Below are positions 1-6,299 of a stretch of 6,340 nucleotides of DNA, piece by piece. A model generated the notes under the pieces. That model saw only the letters and a program-made list of their open reading frames with translations. It ran no database searches and had not been told where the DNA came from. The DNA comes from Gammaproteobacteria bacterium (GTDB taxonomy: Bacteria > Pseudomonadota > Gammaproteobacteria > Steroidobacterales > GCA-2729495), in contig JAUIEY010000114.1 in NCBI GenBank assembly GCA_030429685.1, positions 1 through 6,340 of the forward strand. The letters are read 5' to 3'. The position numbers and the translations under genes are program-made. How positions within the stretch are numbered: the stretch's first letter is position 1; each line of letters begins with the position of its first letter.

Positions 1-2601
1 AATTTCGCTGCTGATTTTGCCGTCATCGGCAAGTGTCTTGAGTGCTGCCACCACAATATTGTCGCGGTTCACTTCAAAATGCTCACGCAATGCACGTCGC
101 GAATCGCTGCGGCCGAACCCGTCGGTACCCAGCACGCGGTAACGCCCCGGCACCCACTCGCGTATCTGGTCAGGCACAGCCTGCATGTAATCGCTGGCCG
201 CCACCACGGGGCCGCTGATGCCTGCCAATGCCTCAGTCACAAAAGGCGAACGCGGGCTTTCTTCCGGATGCCGCAGATTCCAGCGATCCACACTGAGGCC
301 GTCGCGGCGCAGCTCGCTGTAGCTGGTAACGCTCCAGATATCCACGCTCAGGCCATGGGTGGCCTGCAGATAATCGGCGGCTGCTTCGACCTCGCGCAGA
401 ATGGTGCCCGAACCAAACAGGGTAACAGGCTCGCCCTTGCCGGACCCCTCGCACAAGCGGTACATGCCCTTGAGAATGCCGGTTTCGGCGCCTTCGGGCA
501 TGGGCGGGTGAACATAGTTTTCATTCATCGTGGTGATGTAGAAAAACACGTTCTCCTGCTCGGCAAACATGCGGCGCAGACCATCCTGCACGATCACGGC
601 AAGCTCGTAGGCATATGCCGGATCATAGGAGACACAATTCGGAATCGTGGAAGACAGCAAATGGCTGTGTCCGTCCTGATGCTGCAGACCCTCGCCGGCC
701 AGGGTCGTGCGGCCGGCAGTACCGCCGATCAAAAAGCCGCGAGTCTGCAGGTCGCCGGCTGCCCAGGCAAAATCACCGATGCGCTGGAAACCGAACATCG
801 AATAATAAATATAGAACGGAATCATCGGAATGCCATGGTTGGCATACGATGTGCCCGCAGCAATCCAGGAGCAGAATGAACCAGCCTCATTAATGCCTTC
901 CTCGAGAATCTGGCCCTGCTTGTCCTCGCGGTACCACATCAACTGTTCAGAATCCTGTGGCGTATACAACTGTCCGGCGGATGAATAAATCCCGATCTGG
1001 CGGAACATGCCTTCCATGCCGAACGTGCGTGCTTCGTCAGGAACAATCGGCACAATGTATTTGCCGATGTTCTTGTCTTTAACAAGTTTGGTCAGCATGC
1101 GCACCAATGCCATGGTGGTGGACGCTTCGCGTTCGCCGGTGCCCTCGAGCTGCTGCCTGAATTCCTGCAGGCCGGGCACCGCGAGTTTTGGCGCATCCGG
1201 ATAACGCGCCGGCAGATAACCCGACAGATCTTTACGCCGCTCATGCATGTAGCGAATCTCTTCGCTGTCTTCCGGCGGTTTGTAATACGGCACGTTTTCG
1301 ATTTCTTCGTCCGACACCGGAATATTGAAGCGATCACGGAAGGCCTTGAGGTCGGCCCCGCCAAGTTTCTTGGCCTGGTGCGCAGTCATCTTGCCCTCGC
1401 CCGCTTCGCCCATACCAAAACCCTTGATGGTCTTGGCGAGAATTACGGTCGGGCGACCTTCGGTGCGCATCGCCCGGTCATAGGCCGCAAACACCTTGAC
1501 GGCATCCAGACCACCGCGATTAAGCCGCCAGATTTCCTCATCCGACATGTTGGCGACCATTTCCTTAAGCTCCGGGTACTTGCCGAAGAAATGCTCGCGT
1601 ACATAGTCGCCGCCGGCAGCTTTAAAATTCTGATACTCGCCGTCCACGCACTCTTCCATCACCCGGCGCAACAGGCCTTTTTCGTCGCGCGCCAGCAGCG
1701 GATCCCAGCGCGACCCCCACAGCACCTTGATGACATTCCAGCCGGCGCCGGCGAAAGCCGATTCCAGCTCCTGAATAATTTTCCCATTGCCGCGCACCGG
1801 CCCGTCGAGGCGCTGCAGGTTGCAATTGATTACGAATACCAGATTGTCGAGTTTCTCGCGCACCGGCATGGTCAGCGCACCCATGGATTCGGGTTCATCC
1901 ATTTCGCCGTCGCCGAGAAAGGCCCACACCTTGCGCTTGCTCGGCTCAACAATGGCGCGATTTTCCAGATAGCGCATAAAGCGCGCCTGGTAGATGGCCA
2001 TCATCGGACCCAGGCCCATGGATACCGTCGGAAACTGCCAGAAATCCGGCATCAGCCACGGATGCGGATAGGATGACAATCCCTGACCGCCGACTTCGCG
2101 CCGGAAACGGCTCAGCTGATCCTCGCTGAGCCGGCCTTCGAGATAGGCGCGCGCATAGATACCTGGCGCCGAATGCCCCTGGAAGTAAATCAGGTCACCG
2201 CGCTGCTTCTCGTCCGCTGCCCGCCAGAAATGATTGAAACCCACCTCGTAGAGGGTCGCCGAGGACGCGTAACTGGCAATATGACCGCCGTATTCGGAAC
2301 TACGCCGGTTGGCCTGTACCACCATGGCCATGGCATTCCAGCGAATGTAGGCCTCGATGCGCCGTTCCATCGCGCGGTCACCCGGGTATTCAGGCTGCTG
2401 AGACAGCGATATGGTATTCAGGTAGGCCGTGTTCTGGCTGTAGGGCAAATAGGCGCCAGACCGGCGGGCATGATCAATAACATGCTCAATCAGGTAGTGC
2501 GCGCGCTCAGGCCCGGCATTGCGCAACACAGAATCAATGGATTCAACCCACTCCTGCGTCTCCTGAGGATCCGCATCGTCGTATCGTTTAAATTCAGCCA
2601 A
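1..2601 (-). CDS. aceE: Pyruvate dehydrogenase E1 component, homodimeric type (3' end cut by window edge)
   Basis: Thiamine-diphosphate (ThDP) enzyme that decarboxylates pyruvate and acetylates the lipoyl domains of E2 (AceF) in the cytoplasmic pyruvate dehydrogenase complex. The frame is open for 867 codons and can be followed against E. coli AceE (887 residues) nearly end to end, so only about 20 C-terminal residues lie beyond the left edge. The ThDP/Mg signature GDGEMDEPES sits at residues 230-239 and is followed by INCNLQRLDGPV; D231, N261 and Q263 fall where the E. coli Mg ligands do. DEARTFGMEG, EGINEAG and the C-terminal YRVLGTDGFGRSDSR are also present. The start is TTG at 2601-2599: an in-frame TGA lies at 2613-2611, only AAC and AAT codons intervene before the TTG, and residues from DPQETQEW onward are conserved. 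A GTGA 9 bases upstream is a weak ribosome-binding site. The gene is divergent from the M17 peptidase. aceF and lpd would be expected downstream. No frameshift was seen. Confidence 0.97.
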   Translation of the reverse strand, partial: MAEFKRYDDADPQETQEWVESIDSVLRNAGPERAHYLIEHVIDHARRSGAYLPYSQNTAYLNTISLSQQPEYPGDRAMERRIEAYIRWNAMAMVVQANRRSSEYGGHIASYASSATLYEVGFNHFWRAADEKQRGDLIYFQGHSAPGIYARAYLEGRLSEDQLSRFRREVGGQGLSSYPHPWLMPDFWQFPTVSMGLGPMMAIYQARFMRYLENRAIVEPSKRKVWAFLGDGEMDEPESMGALTMPVREKLDNLVFVINCNLQRLDGPVRGNGKIIQELESAFAGAGWNVIKVLWGSRWDPLLARDEKGLLRRVMEECVDGEYQNFKAAGGDYVREHFFGKYPELKEMVANMSDEEIWRLNRGGLDAVKVFAAYDRAMRTEGRPTVILAKTIKGFGMGEAGEGKMTAHQAKKLGGADLKAFRDRFNIPVSDEEIENVPYYKPPEDSEEIRYMHERRKDLSGYLPARYPDAPKLAVPGLQEFRQQLEGTGEREASTTMALVRMLTKLVKDKNIGKYIVPIVPDEARTFGMEGMFRQIGIYSSAGQLYTPQDSEQLMWYREDKQGQILEEGINEAGSFCSWIAAGTSYANHGIPMIPFYIYYSMFGFQRIGDFAWAAGDLQTRGFLIGGTAGRTTLAGEGLQHQDGHSHLLSSTIPNCVSYDPAYAYELAVIVQDGLRRMFAEQENVFFYITTMNENYVHPPMPEGAETGILKGMYRLCEGSGKGEPVTLFGSGTILREVEAAADYLQATHGLSVDIWSVTSYSELRRDGLSVDRWNLRHPEESPRSPFVTEALAGISGPVVAASDYMQAVPDQIREWVPGRYRVLGTDGFGRSDSRRALREHFEVNRDNIVVAALKTLADDGKISSEI

Positions 2602-2713
2602 GTTATTGTGTCACTTTGTCTAGGTGGAATACCCGCGGCCGGAGTATCATCCGAAACTCGTATTTTAGGCCATGCGGGCCCGTGAAAGCCACGCAACCGG
2701 AATCTCGTCAGCT
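2602..2713. promoter_or_regulatory. Divergent intergenic region between aceE and the M17 peptidase gene
   Basis: This 112-bp gap must carry the promoters of two divergent genes. On the minus strand TAAAAT (2667-2662, five of six matches to TATAAT) could be the aceE -10 box, giving a leader of roughly 50 bases, but no convincing -35 hexamer lies 16-18 bases upstream of it. On the plus strand TATTTT (2661-2666) occupies the same AT-rich island. A perfect 8-bp palindrome, CGGGCCCG, lies at 2675-2682. I looked for a PdhR-type operator, which controls the pdh operon in E. coli, and did not recognise one. The promoter assignment is inference from hexamer resemblance only. Confidence 0.3.
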
Positions 2714-4255
2714 ATGGCAAAAAAAGCTTCCAACCTGCTGCCCGACACAGCAACGATACGTGTGCTGCAGCACCCGGGACGCATTTCGACCGCGACCCTA
2801 GGCAAAACGGAGCACCTGCTGGTGATTTTTCCGGCCAAACCTGCTGCCACAGCGTGGCGCCAATGTCCGGACGGCGGTCGGCTGCGCGCGTTGCGGGAAC
2901 GCCGCAAGAGCGGCGAAGTAATCACTGCCCGCCTGCACACACCGGCAAACACCGGAGTAACCGCAGGCTTTCTACCAGCATCCGGCAATGGCAAACAGTT
3001 GCCCGATCGGTTCAGTGTGCTGAGTTTTGCCGGCAAACTGGCTGCCGCGGTCAGGCAGGATAATCCGGCCAGCATCGCCGTGCTGGCAGCGGGTTTTCCG
3101 GCTGAACTGGTTGACGGCCTGCTTAAAGACCTGCTGCTGGCTTTACGCGCACATTTTTTTGCCCTGCCCGCTTTTACCAGCAAACGGACCCCAGCCGCAC
3201 GGTTACGCTCTATCAAGCTGTGCGGCGCCGGTCAGCGTATGGCGGTGGACCGACAGACGGCAGAAGCCGATGCGCTGAACCTGGCCCGCTGGCTAACCGC
3301 CCTGCCGCCAAACAAGCTGGATGCGAAGGCCTACCGGCGGGCGATTGAAACGCTGGCCAAAACTCATGGCTGGGAAAGTAACTTCCTCGACGAAGCCAGG
3401 CTCAAACGGCTGGGTGCCGGTGCATTTCTGGCCGTGGCCCAGGGTAACGCAGCCGCAGGCGCCGGCATCATGCAACTGCGCTATCGGCCTGCCGGCGTGC
3501 CAAAAAAACGCCCGCCGCTAATCAGCCTGGCGGGCAAAGGCATCATTTTTGATACCGGCGGCACCAACCTGAAACCATTCAAAGCTATGCTGGATATGCA
3601 CTGTGACATGGCAGGCAGCGCCGTAGCACTGGCAACCCTGAGCGCGCTGACAGCGCTTGAGTATCCGCAGCCGGTGGACTGCTGGCTGGCCATTACCGAA
3701 AACCGCCTCAGCAATGACGCCTACAAGTCGCGTGACATTGTCACGGCCAGTAACGGCACCACCATAGAAGTTATCCATACCGATGCCGAAGGCAGGATGG
3801 CGCTGGCTGACACTCTGGCGCTGGCGGGCCGTGACAAACCCAAGGCAATGGTGGACTTCGCCACCCTGACTGGTAGCTGTGTCGCTGCATTGACGGACCG
3901 CTACAGCGGCGCATTTTGCAACCGTGAGGACCTGTTACAGACCCTGATCGATGCCGGCAGGCAATGCGGTGAGCGCATCTGGCCGTTCCCGCTGGATGAC
4001 GATTTCGATGCTGACATCAGGAGCAAGGCGGCGGATGTGCTCCAGTGCGCTGCCGGCGGCGGTGGCGATCATATTCAGGCGGCCCGTTTTCTGCAGCGCT
4101 TTGTACCGGAATCCACTACCTGGGTGCATGTGGATCTGAGCGCTGCCACCCGCAAAGGCGGTCTGGCGCAGGTACCGACCGAAATCACCGGCTTTGGCGT
4201 GCGTTATGCTTTGCAGCTGATTATTGACCACGAAACGACGCTCACCGGCGGGTAG
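2714..4255 (+). CDS. M17 family metallopeptidase (leucyl aminopeptidase type)
   Basis: Cytoplasmic two-metal aminopeptidase that removes N-terminal residues from peptides. Counting from ATG 2714 the protein has 513 residues (E. coli PepA has 503): a variable N-terminal domain to about residue 170 and a conserved catalytic domain after it. All M17 active-site residues are visible: K275 and D280 in GKGIIFDTGG, K287 in NLKP, D298 in MHCDMAGSA, and D357, E359 and R361 in HTDAEGR. Each sits exactly 5 positions after its E. coli PepA counterpart (270, 275, 282, 293, 352, 354, 356). The motif reads FDTGG rather than the usual FDSGG, so this is a divergent branch and not clearly the PepA orthologue; I therefore give no symbol. 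There is no signal peptide. An in-frame ATG at 2672 would add 14 residues; neither start has a strong ribosome-binding site (GGAA at 2699-2702 is 11 bases before 2714), and 2714 is preferred from protein length and spacing. rnt follows after 5 bases. Confidence 0.9.
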   Translation: MAKKASNLLPDTATIRVLQHPGRISTATLGKTEHLLVIFPAKPAATAWRQCPDGGRLRALRERRKSGEVITARLHTPANTGVTAGFLPASGNGKQLPDRFSVLSFAGKLAAAVRQDNPASIAVLAAGFPAELVDGLLKDLLLALRAHFFALPAFTSKRTPAARLRSIKLCGAGQRMAVDRQTAEADALNLARWLTALPPNKLDAKAYRRAIETLAKTHGWESNFLDEARLKRLGAGAFLAVAQGNAAAGAGIMQLRYRPAGVPKKRPPLISLAGKGIIFDTGGTNLKPFKAMLDMHCDMAGSAVALATLSALTALEYPQPVDCWLAITENRLSNDAYKSRDIVTASNGTTIEVIHTDAEGRMALADTLALAGRDKPKAMVDFATLTGSCVAALTDRYSGAFCNREDLLQTLIDAGRQCGERIWPFPLDDDFDADIRSKAADVLQCAAGGGGDHIQAARFLQRFVPESTTWVHVDLSAATRKGGLAQVPTEITGFGVRYALQLIIDHETTLTGG

Positions 4256-4260
4256 AAAGG

Positions 4261-4950
4261 ATGGCTGAGAACAACGCTACGGACAGCAACGCAAGTCGTA
4301 ACAGCACTAACCGCTCTACCATCAGCCAGCGCTTCCGCGGTTTCTTACCGGTGGTGGTGGATCTGGAAACCGGCGGCTTTAACGCGCAAACCGACGCGCT
4401 GCTGGAAATCGCCGCGGTACTGGTGGATTTTGACGAACAGGGCCTGCTCTATCCGGAGCAGACAGTCCGCTATCACGTCAGCCCGTTCGAGGGCGCCAAT
4501 ATTGAACCGGCGTCGCTCGAAGTGACCGGTATAGACCCGCATCATCCGCTGCGCCCGGCTATTCCGGAGCGCGATGCGCTGGGCCGGGTATTTCGCGAGG
4601 TCCGCCAGAAGCTCAAGGAAACGGGCTGCAAACGCGCCGTGCTGGTTGCGCACAATGCCCATTTCGATCTCGGATTCATCAATGCAGCCATCGAGCGCAG
4701 CGGCATCAAACGCAGCCCGTTTCACCCCTTCAGCGTATTCGACACCGCCACTTTGGGCGGCATCGCCTACGGCCAGACAGTGCTGGCACGCATGGCAACA
4801 GCCGCCGGGATAAACTGGGATGCAGATTCAGCGCACTCGGCCGCCTACGATGCCGAACGCACCGCCGAGTTGTTTTGCAAAATCGTGAATGACTTTAAGA
4901 GCGTCTACGACGCACGCGCCGCTGTCGAGGACGACGACGCAGCCGGGTAG
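4261..4950 (+). CDS. rnt: Ribonuclease T
   Basis: DEDDh-family 3'-5' exoribonuclease, normally a homodimer, that trims the 3' ends of tRNA, 5S and 23S rRNA and drives tRNA end turnover. The 229-residue protein aligns with E. coli RNase T (215 residues) without gaps through the core. Catalytic residues are D34 and E36 (VDLETGG), D136 (AHNAHFD), H192 and D197 (SAHSAAYDAER). R24 and R26 match the E. coli RNA-binding arginines R13 and R15. Of the E. coli substrate-stacking residues, F29, F124 and F146 are kept as F40, F135 and F157, but E73 and F77 are replaced by A84 and V88. The first 20 residues are a polar Asn/Ser/Thr-rich extension, and the tail is acidic and lacks the E. coli GGW segment. 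ATG 4261 is the only usable start before the conserved core. It follows the peptidase stop by 5 bases, and AAAGG directly abuts it, so translation is probably coupled. The gene converges with grxD. Confidence 0.95.
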   Translation: MAENNATDSNASRNSTNRSTISQRFRGFLPVVVDLETGGFNAQTDALLEIAAVLVDFDEQGLLYPEQTVRYHVSPFEGANIEPASLEVTGIDPHHPLRPAIPERDALGRVFREVRQKLKETGCKRAVLVAHNAHFDLGFINAAIERSGIKRSPFHPFSVFDTATLGGIAYGQTVLARMATAAGINWDADSAHSAAYDAERTAELFCKIVNDFKSVYDARAAVEDDDAAG

Positions 4951-4979
4951 AAAAAATCAGGCAGCTTCTTCGAGCGCCT
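4951..4979 (-). terminator. Intrinsic terminator of the DUF1289-grxD operon, inside the end of grxD
   Basis: On the minus strand AGGC-GCT pairs with AGC-GCCT (7 bp with one bulged T; plus-strand arms 4959-4966 and 4973-4979) around a 6-base loop at 4967-4972. After the hairpin come GA and six T (4956-4951). The hairpin lies within the last codons and stop of grxD, and the T run fills the gap to the rnt stop. Read on the plus strand, the same structure is flanked by A6 on the left and four T (4979-4982) on the right, so it may also stop rnt transcription weakly. The geometry is that of a rho-independent terminator; the stem is short. Confidence 0.5.
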
Positions 4980-5268
4980 TTTGCAGTTCGCCCGATTCAT
5001 ACATCTGGACCACGATATCGCAACCGCCGATCAGTTCACCTTTGATATACAGCTGCGGGAATGTGGGCCAGTCCGAGTATTCCTTCAGCCCCTGACGCAG
5101 TTCACTGTCTTCCAGAATATTCACAAAAGCGAAACGCTGCCGGCACTGTTTTAATGCGCCAACCACCTGCGATGAAAATCCGCATTGCGGAAAATCGGGT
5201 GTACCCTTCATATACAGCAGCACCGGAAATTCATTCAGTTGCTGCTCAATTCTGTCGTTAATCGTCAC
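4957..5268 (-). CDS. grxD: Monothiol glutaredoxin, Grx4 type (CGFS)
   Basis: Cytoplasmic monothiol glutaredoxin of the Grx4 family, whose members bind a [2Fe-2S] cluster with glutathione as a homodimer or with BolA-type partners and pass clusters on. The 103 residues cover the whole fold: LLYMKGTP (17-24) with K21, the CGFS site at 29-32 (single active cysteine C29), the WPTFPQLY segment (67-74) and GGCD (81-84), both of which contact glutathione in relatives. I chose GTG at 5268-5266. It gives an N-terminus one residue shorter than E. coli Grx4 up to YMKG and has GAGG 9 bases upstream (5281-5278). A TTG at 5283 would add five residues but has no ribosome-binding site and overlaps the upstream stop. 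The protein lacks the short charged C-terminal tail of E. coli Grx4 (115 residues). It is the second gene of an operon with the DUF1289 gene, 11 bases downstream of that stop, and converges with rnt. Confidence 0.95.
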   Translation of the reverse strand: MTINDRIEQQLNEFPVLLYMKGTPDFPQCGFSSQVVGALKQCRQRFAFVNILEDSELRQGLKEYSDWPTFPQLYIKGELIGGCDIVVQMYESGELQKALEEAA

Positions 5269-5277
5269 TTGCTTAAA

Positions 5278-5281
5278 CCTC
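5278..5281 (-). promoter_or_regulatory. Ribosome-binding site of grxD overlapping the DUF1289 stop
   Basis: GAGG on the minus strand, 9 bases before the grxD GTG. It overlaps the TGA of the upstream DUF1289 gene (5282-5280) in the string TGAGG, an arrangement typical of translational coupling. It is the main reason for choosing the GTG start over the TTG at 5283. Confidence 0.7.
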
Positions 5282-5504
5282 AAAAAATATTGCGCCAGCT
5301 CTTCTGACCTTTTTGCCGCCGCGCCAGTTCCTCAACCAGTTGCCACTGTTCCGCCGGACTCATATGGGCCCAGCCCCGAATTTCTTCAAGGGTACGCCTG
5401 CAGCCCATGCAAACCTGGTCTTCATCAAGCGTGCAGATGCTCATGCAGGGCGACATAGGTCGTGTAGGTCGCTTGGGTGGCTCGGGTCGCTCCGGTCGAT
5501 CCAT
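5280..5504 (-). CDS. DUF1289 family protein, small and cysteine-rich (YdhL-like)
   Basis: Protein of 74 residues. Its core from residue 17 on has the DUF1289 pattern, with four cysteines spaced C20-x3-C24-x7-C32-x2-C35, followed by RRTLEEIRGW and an MSPAEQ helix region that resembles E. coli YdhL. No biochemical function is firmly known to me; the cysteine spacing suggests a bound metal ion or Fe-S cluster (inference). Residues 2-16 before the core are five tripeptides, DRP-ERP-EPP-KRP-TRP, encoded by a 9-bp repeat. The ATG at 5504 is preceded by GGGA five bases upstream, a weak ribosome-binding site. ATG 5456 (M17) is an alternative start that would exclude the repeat but shows no ribosome-binding site. 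The repeat stays in frame and biased towards Arg-Pro, which favours its being translated. It is the first gene of the operon with grxD, and its stop overlaps the grxD ribosome-binding site. Confidence 0.88.
   Translation of the reverse strand: MDRPERPEPPKRPTRPMSPCMSICTLDEDQVCMGCRRTLEEIRGWAHMSPAEQWQLVEELARRQKGQKSWRNIF
5457..5501. repeat. Five tandem 9-bp units at the start of the DUF1289 gene
   Basis: On the plus strand the units are aggtcgtgt, aggtcgctt, gggtggctc, gggtcgctc and cggtcgatc, with no spacers. They run exactly from the codon after the 5504 start to the codon before Met17. On the coding strand each unit encodes one x-Arg-Pro triplet (Glu-Pro-Pro once). The core GGTCG is perfect in four of five units. 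A 9-bp period keeps the reading frame whatever the copy number. Confidence 0.8.
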
Positions 5505-5575
5505 GACGGTCCCGCGCTGTGGCGCTTCGGCTGATCCAGTAGTAGCGGTAATCCCGCATGGCGCGGGGTCCAGAA

Positions 5576-5604
5576 TTGAATTATATGCCGGGCTACCCTA
5601 TTCT
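5576..5604 (+). promoter_or_regulatory. Candidate sigma-70 promoter for the PuuD-like gene
   Basis: TTGAAT (5576-5581) and TATTCT (5599-5604) are separated by 17 bases, each matching four of six consensus positions. Transcription from here would give a leader of about 70-75 bases to the ATG at 5685. The site lies in the 180-bp divergent gap. Its -35 box overlaps the minus-strand TATAAT. This is resemblance only. Confidence 0.35.
5580..5585 (-). promoter_or_regulatory. Candidate -10 box for the DUF1289-grxD operon
   Basis: A perfect TATAAT on the minus strand about 75 bases upstream of the DUF1289 ATG. No good -35 hexamer is found 16-18 bases further upstream, so the promoter may need an activator or may not be real. 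A small hairpin (CCCGC, 5-base loop, GCGGG; 5553-5567) would lie in the leader. Confidence 0.35.
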
Positions 5605-5684
5605 TCCCAGCATTCATGGCCGGATATTTTAGCCGCCGGCCGAGGTGTAACTGAAAATTTTCGAGTTCAGGGGGATCTGACGCT

Positions 5685-6299
5685 ATGAATCCGTTAAAAA
5701 CCGCAACAGGCACAATCATTTCGGGCCTGGTAATCGCTGTCGTCATCGCATTGATTACTGAGCTGAGCTTGCCCGGTGAGGCATCGATGCGCAACGCCAT
5801 CACCATCTGGACCCACGTCGCTGCGGGCATAACTTGGATCGGCCTGCTCTACTACTTCAATTTCGTACAGGTACAAAGCCTTTCCGAGGCGGCTGCTGAT
5901 GAGGGCGGCCCGGGCGGCGCCGGCATCACCAAATACGTGGCGCCGCGCGCACTGCTGTGGTTCCGCTGGGCCGCACTGGTCACCTGGCTAAGCGGTGCTT
6001 TTTACCTCATGGTGAACGGCGAACTGATCAATGCCTTCACACTGGGCGCCACCAGCCCGGCGGGCGACAGCTATGGCCTGACCATCGGTATCGGCGCCTG
6101 GATGGGCACCATCATGCTGTTCAATGTCTGGATCCTCATCTGGCCAAACCAGAAAAAAATTCTGGGCATGGTGGAAGCCACGGCCGAGCAGATCGCCAGC
6201 GCCAAGAGTATTGCGTTGATGGCATCACGCACCAATACAATGCTGTCTATCCCGATGCTGATGAGCATGGTCGGCGCGCATCACGGCTATTTCATGTAA
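5685..6299 (+). CDS. Urate oxidase N-terminal (PuuD-like) domain membrane protein, without cytochrome c domain
   Basis: Integral membrane protein of 204 residues. It resembles the membrane domain of PuuD-type proteins, in which a multi-span segment is usually followed by a cytochrome c domain and which have been linked to membrane-bound urate oxidation. Hydrophobic segments are at about 11-29, 39-62, 89-110, 132-154 and 185-203. Recognisable family blocks are WTHVAAGITWIGLLYYFNFV (42-61), LLWFRWAALVTWLSG (90-104), GTIMLFNVWILIWPNQKKI (141-159) and SRTNTMLSIPMLMSMVGA (181-198). Histidines H44, H199 and H200 lie within or at the ends of membrane segments and could ligate haem (inference). The stop follows the last segment and no CXXCH motif is present, so the cytochrome part is absent. 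The start is well supported by AGGGGGA 9 bases before the ATG (5669-5675). No purine-catabolism gene is in view, so a role in urate breakdown is uncertain; a more general quinone- or haem-linked membrane function is possible. Confidence 0.82.
   Translation: MNPLKTATGTIISGLVIAVVIALITELSLPGEASMRNAITIWTHVAAGITWIGLLYYFNFVQVQSLSEAAADEGGPGGAGITKYVAPRALLWFRWAALVTWLSGAFYLMVNGELINAFTLGATSPAGDSYGLTIGIGAWMGTIMLFNVWILIWPNQKKILGMVEATAEQIASAKSIALMASRTNTMLSIPMLMSMVGAHHGYFM

Noticed and set aside
1243..2076. Long plus-strand open frame (277 codons) opposite aceE, with others at 79-879 and 2173-2685
   Set aside because: They are antisense to strongly conserved AceE sequence, resemble no protein I recognise, and are expected by-products of codon use in a GC-rich gene.
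2675..2682. Perfect 8-bp palindrome CGGGCCCG in the aceE-peptidase gap, considered as an operator
   Set aside because: Too short and too GC-rich to stand out from chance; no second copy and no match to a known regulator site such as PdhR.
2665..3216. Minus-strand open frame of 183 codons opposite the peptidase N-terminal domain
   Set aside because: It is a shadow of the M17 gene; composition is Arg/Ala/Ser-rich with no recognisable domain.
5553..5567. CCCGC/GCGGG hairpin upstream of the DUF1289 gene, considered as a leader attenuator or terminator
   Set aside because: Only 5 bp of stem, no T run on either strand and no alternative pairing seen.
5441..5830. Minus-strand open frame of 129 codons spanning the 5505-5684 gap
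   Set aside because: It overlaps both the PuuD-like gene and the DUF1289 gene in other frames, and its translation resembles no protein family I know.
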